From positions 248,001 through 312,000 of the forward strand of contig CAVZVW010000009.1 in assembly GCA_963778845.1 (NCBI GenBank): DNA of 64,000 nucleotides. Direction: 5' to 3'. A program made the translations under genes and the position numbers. The notes below the pieces were generated by a model. The model searched no databases and was not told the DNA's origin. It saw only the letters and a program-made list of their open reading frames with translations. This document shows positions 28,215 through 36,515 of the stretch, piece after piece (positions within the stretch are counted from its first letter, which is position 1; each line of letters starts with the position of its first letter). The DNA comes from CAVZVW01 sp963778845 (GTDB lineage Bacteria; Actinomycetota; Actinomycetes; Actinomycetales; Kineosporiaceae).

Positions 28215-28288
28215 GGCGGGCAGGCGTAGGCGGGACAGGCGTGGGCGGGGCGGGCGTGGGCGGGGCAGTCATGGGCGGGGCAGTCGAC
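28215..28288 (+). repeat. Five imperfect ~15-bp tandem repeats in a 5' leader
   Basis: Units at 28215–28228 (14 bp), 28229–28243, 28244–28258, 28259–28273 and 28274–28288, consensus GGCGGGGCGGGCGTG-like. They end 18 bp before the favoured GTG start at 28307 and supply alternative GTG and ATG starts at 28241 and 28271 in the same frame. Confidence 0.85.
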
Positions 28289-28306
28289 AGTGGAGGGGAC
28301 CGGTCC

Positions 28307-28666
28307 GTGGGCAGGCAGGCGTTCGCATGGAGGCGGCTGCTCGGGTGGCTCGCGGCGACGTCGGTGATGTGGGTGGCCGGCGGAGCGCCGCTCGCTGCGG
28401 CCGGGGCGGTGCTGACCGCCTGGCACCTGTGGCGGCCTCCCCGGCCGCGCACGCTCCTCGCGATGTCGGCGGTGTCCTTCGGCCTCGTGCCCGTGCTCTG
28501 GGTGGCCGGCAACGCCGACTCACTGGGCGCGGTGTCCCCGGACCTGGTGCTCGGCAACCGCCTGCCGGGGTGGGTGGCCGCGGTCGGGCTCACGCTGCTG
28601 GTGGTCGGCATCTGGCGCGACGACAGCGTCCTGGCCTCCCCGTCCCGGATCGGGGCCGGGTCGTGA
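28307..28666 (+). CDS. Small polytopic membrane protein of unknown function
   Basis: A 119-residue protein with about three to four hydrophobic segments (LLGWLAATSVMWVAGG; LLAMSAVSFGLVPVLWVAG; LPGWVAAVGLTLLVVG). I do not recognise the family. GTG 28307 is preferred because GGAGGGG sits 8 nt upstream; in-frame starts at 28241 and 28271 lie inside the 15-bp repeat tract and would add a Gly-rich leader. Its stop overlaps the start of the GT2 glycosyltransferase gene (GTGA), which suggests the two products work together, perhaps in placing or assisting the transferase at the membrane. That role is inferred from position only. Confidence 0.6.
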   Translation: MGRQAFAWRRLLGWLAATSVMWVAGGAPLAAAGAVLTAWHLWRPPRPRTLLAMSAVSFGLVPVLWVAGNADSLGAVSPDLVLGNRLPGWVAAVGLTLLVVGIWRDDSVLASPSRIGAGS

Positions 28667-29526
28667 GCGGGGGCACGACCCCATCCCTGGTCAGTGTCGT
28701 CGTGCCGACCAAGAACGTCGGGCGCACCCTTCGCCGGTGCCTGGAGTCGGTGCGCGCCCAGGACTACCCGCACCTCGAGCTCGTGGTCGTCGACAACTTC
28801 AGCAGTGACGACACCTTCGCCATCGCGCAGGAGCTGGCGGACGTCGCGTTCCAGCTCGGGCCCGAGCGCAGCGCCCAGCGCAACGCCGGGATCGCGCGGT
28901 GCACAGGGGAGTGGGTCCTCTACATCGACGCCGACATGGTGCTCGACCCCGATGTCGTGAGCAGCGCCGTGCGGGTCGCCGAGTCCCAGGGTGCCGACGG
29001 CGTCTTCGTCCCCGAGGACAGCTTCGGCCCCGGTTTCTGGACCGCGTGCCGGGCCCTGGAGCGGCGCTGCTACGTCGGCGAGTCGATGATCGAGGCGCCG
29101 CGCCTCGTGCGCCGCGGCGTCTTCGAGACGACCGGGGGCTTCCTCGGCGAGGTGGCCGGTCAGGAGGACGCCGAGCTGAGGATGCGCATGCTGCGCGCCG
29201 GGTCCCCGCTGGCCCGGTCCTCCGGCGTCATCCACCACGACGAGGGCAGGTTGACGTTCACGGGCGTCCTGCGCAAGCGCGTGTACTACGGGCGCAGCCT
29301 GCCTGCCTACGCCAGGGCGCAGCCTGGGGCGGTCAGGGCCCAGGGCCTGGCCACTGCGGGCGCGCTGCTTCGAAGCAGCCGGACCCTGGTGCGGGACCCC
29401 GCCCATGCAGCCGGTCTGGCCGTGCTGCGGATCGCGGAGGCCGCCGCGTACGCCACAGGGGCCGCCCTCGCCATCCGTGACGCGCGCCGAGCCGCGAGCA
29501 ACGGGTCGGAACCGGCACCGCGGTAA
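28663..29526 (+). CDS. Glycosyltransferase family 2
   Basis: A 287-residue GT-A fold enzyme. The N-terminus SLVSVVVPTKNVGRTLRRC and VVVDNFSSDDT bind the nucleotide sugar, the metal-binding DxD is in LYIDADMVLDP, and a QEDAEL motif (the ED acid region) lies near residue 167. No long membrane segment is seen, so it is probably cytoplasmic or peripheral. GTG 28663 overlaps the stop of the small membrane protein. The donor and acceptor sugars are unknown; neighbours suggest an envelope glycan. Confidence 0.85.
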   Translation: MSGGTTPSLVSVVVPTKNVGRTLRRCLESVRAQDYPHLELVVVDNFSSDDTFAIAQELADVAFQLGPERSAQRNAGIARCTGEWVLYIDADMVLDPDVVSSAVRVAESQGADGVFVPEDSFGPGFWTACRALERRCYVGESMIEAPRLVRRGVFETTGGFLGEVAGQEDAELRMRMLRAGSPLARSSGVIHHDEGRLTFTGVLRKRVYYGRSLPAYARAQPGAVRAQGLATAGALLRSSRTLVRDPAHAAGLAVLRIAEAAAYATGAALAIRDARRAASNGSEPAPR

Positions 29527-29553
29527 CGCCGCAGTGCCATACGATGCGCCGTC

Positions 29554-30246
29554 ATGGCGGGATCCGCACGGCCCCAACGACAGCGCATCGCCGGGCTGAG
29601 ACGCGCCCGCTCGGGGGCCGGGGGCGACCCCCACGCCGAGGAGGCGACCGCCTCTCGCGCGGGCCGTGCCCCGCTTGACGTCGCCGCACTTCGGCTCCAA
29701 CGGGCCGCCGTGCTGGCGAGCGCGCTGCTCGCGGCTGCCGCCGGATATGCCTGGCTTGCTCCCTTCGTCGTCCCCGGCCGGCTGGGGCTGCCGTTCGGGT
29801 GCGGGTCGCCGGCACACCCGAACGTCCGAGGGTTCCCGGGTCGCTTCTGCAGCGCCGAGACCGACGTGCGCAGCCTCGCTACGCTCGTCCTTCTCGTGGC
29901 CGCTGTGGTGTGCGCCCTGCTGGCAGCGGCACTGCCCGGCATGCCGCGGCGTGCCCGCCTCTACGCGGCGGTGCTGGGCCTGCTCTGCGCCGTGCCCCTG
30001 CTCGTGGCGGCGACGATCACGCTCCTGATGCCCTTGGAGGCGAGGTCCATCGACGGGACTCCTCCCGTCTCCTGCGGCCGGGCGATCCAGCCGGCCACGG
30101 ACCGGCTGGCGCGCGGCCTGTGCGCCGACCTGCCGCGCAGCAGGCTTGCCGCCGGTGTCGCCCTCGCCGTCGGCGGGCTCATTCTGGGTACGGGCGTGTC
30201 CTACATCGCCTCGGCCGCGACGACCGACGGGGCTCGCCGCTCGTGA
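29554..30246 (+). CDS. Four-segment membrane protein with duplicated Cys-containing outer loops
   Basis: A 230-residue protein with a basic N-terminus and four predicted membrane segments. Two external loops share a pattern: first CGSPAHP…FCSAETDVR, then SCGRAIQP…LCADLPRSR, each Cys-Gly…Pro…Cys…Arg followed by a membrane helix. This looks like an internal duplication and suggests one disulfide per loop. I do not recognise a named family. ATG 29554 is 8 nt after TACGAT (29540–29545), a possible -10, so it may also have its own leaderless transcript. Its stop overlaps the following methyltransferase start (GTGA). Confidence 0.65.
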   Translation: MAGSARPQRQRIAGLRRARSGAGGDPHAEEATASRAGRAPLDVAALRLQRAAVLASALLAAAAGYAWLAPFVVPGRLGLPFGCGSPAHPNVRGFPGRFCSAETDVRSLATLVLLVAAVVCALLAAALPGMPRRARLYAAVLGLLCAVPLLVAATITLLMPLEARSIDGTPPVSCGRAIQPATDRLARGLCADLPRSRLAAGVALAVGGLILGTGVSYIASAATTDGARRS

Positions 30247-30977
30247 ACCTCGCCGACTACTACCGGCGAAATGTCACCTACATCAGTCGCACCGACGCCC
30301 GCCTGGCGAGGATCGTGGACGTCGTCACCCGAACGGCCCCCGCCTCCACGCTGGACGTCGGGTGCGGTCGCGGGTACCTCCTCGACCTCCTCGCGGCCCG
30401 GGGGCTGCGCGGCCTGCACGGTGTCGACGTCTTCGCCGACGTCGCCAGCCCGCGCTGGGGCTATACGAGCGCCGACGTGACCCAGCCGCTGCCGTTCGGG
30501 GACGCGTCGTTCGCGTGCGTCGTCGCGGGGGAGATCCTCGAGCACGTGCCGGACCCTGACGCCTTGCTGCGGGAGATCCGCCGCGTGCTCGTGCCCGGGG
30601 GCACGCTCGTGCTGTCCACCCCGAACCTGGCCTCGTGGGCCAACCGTGTGCTGGTGCCCCTGGGCGTGCAACCGCTCGCCACCGAGACGAGCAGCGAGAT
30701 CGCCCTCGGGCGCTTCCTGCGGGTGCTGGGCCAGGGGAACATGGTGCAGGGGCATCTGAGGGTCTTCACCTGGCGCGCCCTGTCGGAGATCCACTCCCGG
30801 TACGGCTTCCGCGTGAGGCAGCGGGTGGGCGTCCCCGCCTTCTTCCCCTGGCCGGTCAGCCTGCTCGACCGGGTCTTCTCGCGGTTCGTCCCGCTTGCCT
30901 CGGGCCTCGTGTACGTGTCGACGGCGCCGGCACCCCCGTGGCCGACCCCGCTGCCCGGGCGCCGGCACCAAGGCTGA
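30243..30977 (+). CDS. Class I SAM-dependent methyltransferase (Methyltransf_11-like)
   Basis: A 244-residue enzyme. SAM motif I is LDVGCGRGYLLDLL near residue 39, post-I acid LHGVDVFADVA, and motif IV/V regions GEILEHVPDPDALL and VPGGTLVLSTPN. It fits methyltransferases of the UbiE/sugar-modifying type; the substrate is unknown. GTG 30243 overlaps the stop of the upstream membrane protein. It converges with the acyltransferase gene 35 bp away. The neighbourhood points to modification of an envelope glycan or lipid-linked sugar. Confidence 0.8.
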   Translation: MNLADYYRRNVTYISRTDARLARIVDVVTRTAPASTLDVGCGRGYLLDLLAARGLRGLHGVDVFADVASPRWGYTSADVTQPLPFGDASFACVVAGEILEHVPDPDALLREIRRVLVPGGTLVLSTPNLASWANRVLVPLGVQPLATETSSEIALGRFLRVLGQGNMVQGHLRVFTWRALSEIHSRYGFRVRQRVGVPAFFPWPVSLLDRVFSRFVPLASGLVYVSTAPAPPWPTPLPGRRHQG

Positions 30978-31012
30978 CCGGAGCCTCAGGGCCTACCGAC
31001 GCCGCGGGAGTC

Positions 31013-32980
31013 TCAGGTGGGGCCGGACAGCTGCCCTGCGAGCCAGGCCCACACCAGCTGCGACCCGGCGGCCGACCAGTGCACCCCGTCGTCGGAACGT
31101 AGCCGGACCCCGTCGAGGGCCTTCACGTAGCGGTCGCCGGGGCACACATAGGCGCGGAGGTCGAGCAGCTCGACGCCCGGGTGGTGGTCGAGGTAGCGGC
31201 GAACGGCGGCGTTGAGCCAACGCTGGCGGCCGACGTCGTTGACGACCGTCACGTCCTCGGTCGTCGGGCCGCCCCACGAGGTCTTGGCGAAGCACGGCAG
31301 CGTGGTCACGGCCACCCGCGGTGAGCCGGCGCGCAGGCCCGCCAGGGTCACGTCGAGGTAGCGGTCGAGCTGCGACTCGAAGCCGGCGGTGGCGAACACC
31401 AGGTGCCGGCCGCCCAGGTCGGTGTCGAACAGCTGGCCGTTGCCGAGCATGAGGACGGCGACGTCGGGAGCGGCCTGCGCCTCCTGCTGCCGCCACGCAC
31501 TCGGCCAGGTGTCGCAGCGGGCCTGGACATCCGTGGGCAGGCTCTGCACCCGACCGTCGACGACCAGCCGACCGCCGGTCAGGGGGCAGCCGAGCAGCGT
31601 GCTGCCCGATGCCTGCACATGCAAGGACGGCGCCGGCGGGTGCTCGGAGTGCAGGTTCCAGGCGGTCGAGTCGCCGAGCAGGAACACCTTCAGCGTCCTG
31701 GGCGTCTGGTCGTTCGTGGCACTCGCCGACGGGTCCGTCTGCGGCTGCACCGCCGGGCCCGGCCCGAGCGCGGCGGGCGCCTCCTCAACCGGCTCTGCAC
31801 CCGCGGTCGCGACGCTCACCGCCACCAGGCAGGTCAGGGCCGTGACCGTCACGAGCAGCAAGCTCGACACGCGCCCTGCACCTGCGAGGACGCCAGTGCG
31901 CACGGGGCGCTCGACCCAGCGGTAGCTGGCCACGGCCACGCAGGCGGTGGTGCCCAGCCGCAGGGCCGCCAGCGCGAGGCCGGTGAGACCGGTGCGCTGC
32001 GGGTCGAGGATCACGAAGATCGGCCAGTGCCAGACGTATAGGCCGTAGGAGACCACGCCGACCGCCCGCAGCGCCGGCCAGGAGAGCAGGACCTGAACGA
32101 GGTTCCCGCAGGGGTGGGCGGCGGCGGCCACGACGCACACCGCCAGGGCGCTCACGACCAGGCTGCCGCCGGCGTGCATCCAGCCGGGCTGGTCGCTGAC
32201 CTCGACGAACGCCAGGACGAGCCCCCCGAGGCCGAGGCCGCCGACGAGTGCGAGGCGCCTGCGTCCGGGCCCGTCGAAGGCCGGTGCCCACCAACCCCGG
32301 CTGTGCGCCCATGACGCGAGCAGCGCGCCCGCCAGCAGCTCCTGAGCGCGGGTGTCGGTGCCGAAGAAGGCCCGGGCCGAGTCCGCACCGGGTCGGGTGA
32401 AGGCCCACGTGAGCGCCGCACTGGCCAGCAGGGCCACGGACAGCACGAGCCACCGGGCCGTCCGCAGGCGGCGCCCGGTCGCCGCCCGCACCACGAGGGC
32501 CAACGCGACGAGCAGCGGCCACCCGAGGTAGAACTGCTCCTCCACCGCGAGTGACCACGTGTGCAGCAGCGGCGAGGGGTCGCTGTACTGCTCGAAGTAG
32601 CTCACGCCGGTGGTCGCGAAACGCCAGTTCGCGACGTACGCCAGGGTCGCGACCGCGTCGCCGCGAACCCGGGCCCGGGTCGCGTCGGGGGCCAGCCACG
32701 CCGCGTAGCAGGCCACGAGCAGGACCATCGCGAAGACTGCGGGTAGCAGTCGACGTGCCCGGCGGGCCCAGAAGGCGCCGAGGTCGACCCTGCCTGTCGA
32801 GGCGGCCTCCTGGGCGAGCAGGCTGGTGATCAGGAACCCCGACAGGACGAAGAAGACGTCGACCCCGAGGAACCCGCCGTGCAGCCCCAGCAGGTCGGCG
32901 TGGTAGAGCAGGACAGCGAGGACGGCGACGCCTCGGATGCCGTCGAGGGCCGGCATGTGTCGCAGGCCGGGGGTTCGCAC
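31013..32980 (-). CDS. Acyltransferase 3 fused to SGNH domain (OafA-like)
   Basis: A 655-residue protein. Residues ~1–370 are an acyltransferase_3 membrane domain with about ten or eleven segments, starting HMPALDGIRGVAVLAVLLYH (catalytic His in the first segment) and including the VEEQFYLGWPLL and RRLLPA motifs. Residues ~430–655 form an outer SGNH hydrolase-like domain starting VFLLGDSTAWNL, with a late DGVHWSAAG block that supplies the Asp and His. OafA-type enzymes move acetyl groups across the membrane and onto glycans. GTG 32980 is the first start before the conserved His segment. It is divergent from the next membrane protein gene. Confidence 0.88.
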   Translation of the reverse strand: MRTPGLRHMPALDGIRGVAVLAVLLYHADLLGLHGGFLGVDVFFVLSGFLITSLLAQEAASTGRVDLGAFWARRARRLLPAVFAMVLLVACYAAWLAPDATRARVRGDAVATLAYVANWRFATTGVSYFEQYSDPSPLLHTWSLAVEEQFYLGWPLLVALALVVRAATGRRLRTARWLVLSVALLASAALTWAFTRPGADSARAFFGTDTRAQELLAGALLASWAHSRGWWAPAFDGPGRRRLALVGGLGLGGLVLAFVEVSDQPGWMHAGGSLVVSALAVCVVAAAAHPCGNLVQVLLSWPALRAVGVVSYGLYVWHWPIFVILDPQRTGLTGLALAALRLGTTACVAVASYRWVERPVRTGVLAGAGRVSSLLLVTVTALTCLVAVSVATAGAEPVEEAPAALGPGPAVQPQTDPSASATNDQTPRTLKVFLLGDSTAWNLHSEHPPAPSLHVQASGSTLLGCPLTGGRLVVDGRVQSLPTDVQARCDTWPSAWRQQEAQAAPDVAVLMLGNGQLFDTDLGGRHLVFATAGFESQLDRYLDVTLAGLRAGSPRVAVTTLPCFAKTSWGGPTTEDVTVVNDVGRQRWLNAAVRRYLDHHPGVELLDLRAYVCPGDRYVKALDGVRLRSDDGVHWSAAGSQLVWAWLAGQLSGPT

Positions 32981-33055
32981 GACCGGTCACGATAGTCCGG
33001 CCACCTGCGCGGGCCCGGATAGCCTGCGCGAGATCGCTGGACGGAGGTGCCCGAC

Positions 33056-34882
33056 GTGCGGGACCGCTCGCCTGCCCGTTTCGGGCTGCCGACGGCTTCC
33101 GGCATGGCGGTGGTGGCGGGCGCCGTGGTCGCGGTGGCGGTGCTCGGGCCCGTGCTTGTCCGTCGCGGGTACGTCCTGTCCTACGACATGGTCTTCGTCC
33201 CCGACCCACCCCTGTCGGCACGGGTGCTGGGCGTCGACGGCTCGGTGCCGCGCGCCGTCCCCAGCGACCTGCTCGTGGTGGCCCTGAGCCGGGTGGCTCC
33301 CGCCGACCTGGTGCAGAAGTCGCTGCTTGCCCTCACCCTCGTGCTCGCGTTCACGGGTGCCGCGCGCCTCGTCGTCCGGGTCGGTGGCGGCGGCCGAACG
33401 GCCGCGGTCGTGGCGGGCATGGTCTACGTCTGGAGCCCGTACGTCGCCGAGCGGCTCGTGCTCGGCCACTGGGCGCTGCTGCTCGGCTACGCGGCCCTGC
33501 CCTGGGCGGTCGAGGCTGCCTCGCGTCTCCGGACGGCTCAGGCGTGCGCCTGGACGAGCCTCGCCGCGGTGGGCGGTGCGAATGCGTGGCTGCTCGTCGT
33601 GCCGGGCGTCGCCGTGACGCTCGCCTGGTGCGGGGGAGGCTCGCGTCGGCCGGTCGGTGGTGGAGGAGCCGGCCGGGGAGGTGACAGCACTGCCCGGCCG
33701 TCCCTGGCACCCCTCGGGCTGTACCTGGTGTTCGCGGGGGTCATGGCCCTGCCGTGGGCCCTGCCCGCCGTACTGAGGCCTGGCGGGCTGCCCAGCGACC
33801 CAGCCGGGGTGCGGGCGTTCGCGGCTCACGCCGACAGCCCGCTGGGGGTCATCGGCAGCCTCGTCACGCTGGGCGGCATCTGGAACCCCGCCGTCGTGCC
33901 CCCCGAGCGCCATCGCTGGTCCCTGGCGCTGCTCGCCCTGGTGGTGGTGACCGCGGCCCTGGTGACGGGGCTCGCCGCCTTGTGGCGACGGGGGAGCGCA
34001 GGGCGCGCCGTGGTCACCGCGGGCGTGCTCGGCCTGCTGCTGGCCGCGGCCAGTGCGCAGGCACCGTTCGGGGGCGCGGTCGCCGCGCTCGCCGTCCACG
34101 TCCCCGGCGGTGGCGTCCTGCGCGACGCGCAGAAGCTCCTCGCGCCCTGGGCGCTGCTCGTGGCGGTCTGTGCCGGCCTGCTCGCCCAGCGGGCGGCGGT
34201 GGCAGCACGCAGGTTCGGGGTCGGCGGGGTCGTCGCGCTCGGCGCAGTGCTGCTTCCGGTGGCACTCCTGCCGAACCTCGCCTGGGGTGCGCACGGGCGG
34301 CTCGGCTCGGTCGCCTACCCGGCGGTGTGGTCCGGCGTCCGTGCGGCGATGGCGGCCGATCCGCGCGCCGGGGACGTCGTCGTGCTCCCGTGGGGTCCCT
34401 ACCGGCGCTTCGACTGGAACGCCGGCCGCGTCGTCCTGGACCCCGTGCAGCGGGTCACCGCCCGCGCCGTCGCGATCGACGACGACCTGCCCCTGCGCGG
34501 TGGCACCGTGCGCGGGGAGGACGCGCGCGCGCGCCAGGTGGCCGCACTACTGGCAGCCGGCGGCGACCTCGACGCCGGGCTGTCGCGCCTGGGCTTCCGG
34601 TTCGTCGTCGTGCACTCCTCCGCCGCGGGCGCCGACGAGATCCTGGCCCGCCTGGGGAAGGCGTCATGCGTCGTGTGTGCAGATGCGGGTCTGCGGCTGT
34701 ACGCCTTGGACGACGTCGCGCCGACCTCGCGCCGGGGCTCTCCCGTCGCGGCTGTCGTGGCCGGCGACGGGCTGGCCGCCACGGCCCTGACGGGGGTGCT
34801 GGCTGCGCTCGTCGCCGGGGGGCTGCGCCGGCGGCGGCGACGAAAGGGACACTCCGGTCGTGGGCCTTCCCGAGGACGGTGA
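33056..34882 (+). CDS. Large polytopic membrane protein, GT-C-like, unknown function
   Basis: About 608 residues with some 11–12 membrane segments over residues 1–420, then a soluble C-terminal part and a final membrane segment before a basic tail (RRRRRRKG). The first loop carries YVLSYDMVFVPDPPLS with an Asp typical of GT-C transferases, and later DPVQRVTARAV and GGVLRDAQKLLAPWAL are striking. The layout recalls the AftD/YfhO group in smaller form, but I cannot assign a reaction. GTG 33056 is preferred to GTG 33047 because GGAGG (33043–33047) is then 8 nt upstream. The DUF2613-like gene starts 19 bp after its stop. Confidence 0.65.
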   Translation: MRDRSPARFGLPTASGMAVVAGAVVAVAVLGPVLVRRGYVLSYDMVFVPDPPLSARVLGVDGSVPRAVPSDLLVVALSRVAPADLVQKSLLALTLVLAFTGAARLVVRVGGGGRTAAVVAGMVYVWSPYVAERLVLGHWALLLGYAALPWAVEAASRLRTAQACAWTSLAAVGGANAWLLVVPGVAVTLAWCGGGSRRPVGGGGAGRGGDSTARPSLAPLGLYLVFAGVMALPWALPAVLRPGGLPSDPAGVRAFAAHADSPLGVIGSLVTLGGIWNPAVVPPERHRWSLALLALVVVTAALVTGLAALWRRGSAGRAVVTAGVLGLLLAAASAQAPFGGAVAALAVHVPGGGVLRDAQKLLAPWALLVAVCAGLLAQRAAVAARRFGVGGVVALGAVLLPVALLPNLAWGAHGRLGSVAYPAVWSGVRAAMAADPRAGDVVVLPWGPYRRFDWNAGRVVLDPVQRVTARAVAIDDDLPLRGGTVRGEDARARQVAALLAAGGDLDAGLSRLGFRFVVVHSSAAGADEILARLGKASCVVCADAGLRLYALDDVAPTSRRGSPVAAVVAGDGLAATALTGVLAALVAGGLRRRRRRKGHSGRGPSRGR

Positions 34883-34888
34883 CGCTGC

Positions 34889-34894
34889 TATCGT
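34889..34894 (+). promoter_or_regulatory. -10 hexamer of the DUF2613-like gene (leaderless)
   Basis: TATCGT ends 7 nt before ATG 34902, at the boundary with the upstream gene. It may give the small gene its own leaderless transcript besides read-through. Confidence 0.4.
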
Positions 34895-34901
34895 GCGCGG
34901 C

Positions 34902-35099
34902 ATGGCGGACAGCACCAGGCGCGCAGCCGGCGGACGTGGGCGTGACGACGGGGCGCTGGCGATCCTCCTGGCGGCCGCGATCGCCGGGGCCATCGGCGGC
35001 GGGCTCGCCGTGGTCTCGACCGTCGCCCTCACCAGCACAGCCGTCGGAGACCCCTCGCCGACGCAGCAGCCGGCGTTCGAGGTCACGTACGACCAGTGA
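34902..35099 (+). CDS. Small DUF2613-like membrane peptide
   Basis: A 65-residue protein: a basic N-terminus, one hydrophobic segment (ALAILLAAAIAGAIGGG) and a short outer tail with GDPSPTQQPAFEVTYDQ. The size, topology and the GDPS…V-x-Y tail resemble DUF2613 proteins such as Rv0236A, which sits beside aftD in mycobacteria. That makes a functional link with the AftD-like protein plausible. ATG 34902 follows a -10-like TATCGT by 7 nt. It ends 2 bp before the stop of the convergent GT4 gene. Confidence 0.6.
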   Translation: MADSTRRAAGGRGRDDGALAILLAAAIAGAIGGGLAVVSTVALTSTAVGDPSPTQQPAFEVTYDQ

Positions 35100-35101
35100 G
35101 C

Positions 35102-36262
35102 TCAGTGACACTGCGCTTGGCGACGTCTGTACCGGCCGTGCGAGGCGCAGGCATCGTCGAGGACCGTGTGGAGTGACTTCCCGGTCGCGGCCCAGGAGAA
35201 CCCTGTGGCGTGCGCGACGGCGGCCGTTCCCAACGCGCGCCTGAGCTCGTGGTCAACAAGCAGGCGTTCCAGCGCCGCAGCGTACTCGGGCACCCCGCCG
35301 TCGACGAGCAGCCCCGTCTGGCCGTCGACGATGCTCTCGGTGAGCCCTCCCGCGCAGCGGAAGGCCACCGAGGGGGTGCCGTGCGCGGCCGCCTCGATGA
35401 CCGAGAGCCCCCACCCCTCCTTGCGTGACGGAGCGGCCATCACCCACGCCTGCGCCATGAGCCGGTGCTTGTGCTCCTCCTCGACCCAGCCGCGGAAGTC
35501 CACGTGGCCCTCGACATCGAGGTCGCGGGCCAGCCTGCGCAGGTCCGTCTCGGCGTACCCCGACCCGGCGATGACGAGCAGGACGTCGGGAACCCGCCGG
35601 CGCAGTGCCGTGAGGGACCGGATCGCGATGTCCAGCCGCTTGTGCGGCACCAACCGGCTGACGGCGAGCACCGTCGGCCTGTCTGCGCACGCCGTCCCCG
35701 GCATGAGATGCACATCCGTACCATTTCGGACGATAGTGATCGACGCGCGCGACACCCCCAGGCTCACGAGGTCGTCGCGGGTGGCACCCGACACGGCCAC
35801 GTAGGGGTGGTTGCGGTACACCCAGGGCGCGACCCGCGACTCCATGAACCAGCCGAACCGGGCCTGAAGCGGGGGGAGCACGACGGGCCACTGCTCCCGG
35901 TGGACGTGGTGCACGAGGTTGACGACCGGCTGCCGGGTCACCAACGGCGTGCAGAACGGCATCCCGTTCTGGATGTCGACGAAGACGTCCACGCGGCCGA
36001 AGGCCTGTCGCAGCACCGAGAAGGCGCATCGTGCGTACAGGCTCAGGCCCTCGCCCATGTGCACGAACGTGATGCCGCCTCGCTCATGCCTCGCGGGTGC
36101 GCCCGGGTAGCGCGCGCAGACGACTGTGACACGCCACCCCAGGTCGTGCAGCTGCTCGGCGACCCGCTCGAGGAAGACCTCCGACCCGCCGCCCTCGGGA
36201 TGGCTGGTGTCCCTGCGGTTGAGGAAGACGACGTGGCGGTCCGTGGTGTGCGAGACCGTCAC
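35102..36262 (-). CDS. Glycosyltransferase family 4
   Basis: A 386-residue GT-B fold enzyme. The N-terminus has the glycine-rich acceptor loop in PEGGGSEVFLERVAEQL; the C-terminal nucleotide-sugar domain has VSRLVPHKRLD, GSGYAETDLRRLA and the E-x7-E motif EGWGLSVIEAA. It lacks membrane segments and is probably a cytoplasmic or membrane-surface transferase using an activated hexose. GTG 36262 has GGGAG upstream. It converges with the DUF2613-like gene (2-bp gap) and is divergent from the DUF3068 gene. Donor and acceptor are unknown. Confidence 0.88.
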   Translation of the reverse strand: MTVSHTTDRHVVFLNRRDTSHPEGGGSEVFLERVAEQLHDLGWRVTVVCARYPGAPARHERGGITFVHMGEGLSLYARCAFSVLRQAFGRVDVFVDIQNGMPFCTPLVTRQPVVNLVHHVHREQWPVVLPPLQARFGWFMESRVAPWVYRNHPYVAVSGATRDDLVSLGVSRASITIVRNGTDVHLMPGTACADRPTVLAVSRLVPHKRLDIAIRSLTALRRRVPDVLLVIAGSGYAETDLRRLARDLDVEGHVDFRGWVEEEHKHRLMAQAWVMAAPSRKEGWGLSVIEAAAHGTPSVAFRCAGGLTESIVDGQTGLLVDGGVPEYAAALERLLVDHELRRALGTAAVAHATGFSWAATGKSLHTVLDDACASHGRYRRRQAQCH

Positions 36263-36469
36263 CTCACCAGCTCCCTCGCCGAGTTTTCGCGGAAGTGTAG
36301 GCGCGCCGAGGGCGGTGGAGGGGTCGTGCCGGGATTGTCAGCCCTGATCGGCGTCGCGGAAGGGCGTTGCGCCACAGGATGTCCGGATCGTTCCGGCAAC
36401 GGCGGCACGCGCGGACCACCCGATCGAGGCAACCCCGCGCGGACCCCTGGACGGGTGCGCCAAGCGCTG

Positions 36470-36475
36470 TAGAGT
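36470..36475 (+). promoter_or_regulatory. Possible -10 hexamer for the DUF3068 gene
   Basis: TAGAGT in the 253-bp divergent gap, with CTGGAC at 36447–36452 as a poor -35 (17-bp spacer). It predicts a leader of about 35–40 nt ending with GGAGG. Confidence 0.4.
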
Positions 36476-36515
36476 CAGCCAACTCGCCAACGGAGGCGAC
36501 AGGCCGGAGGTCCAG

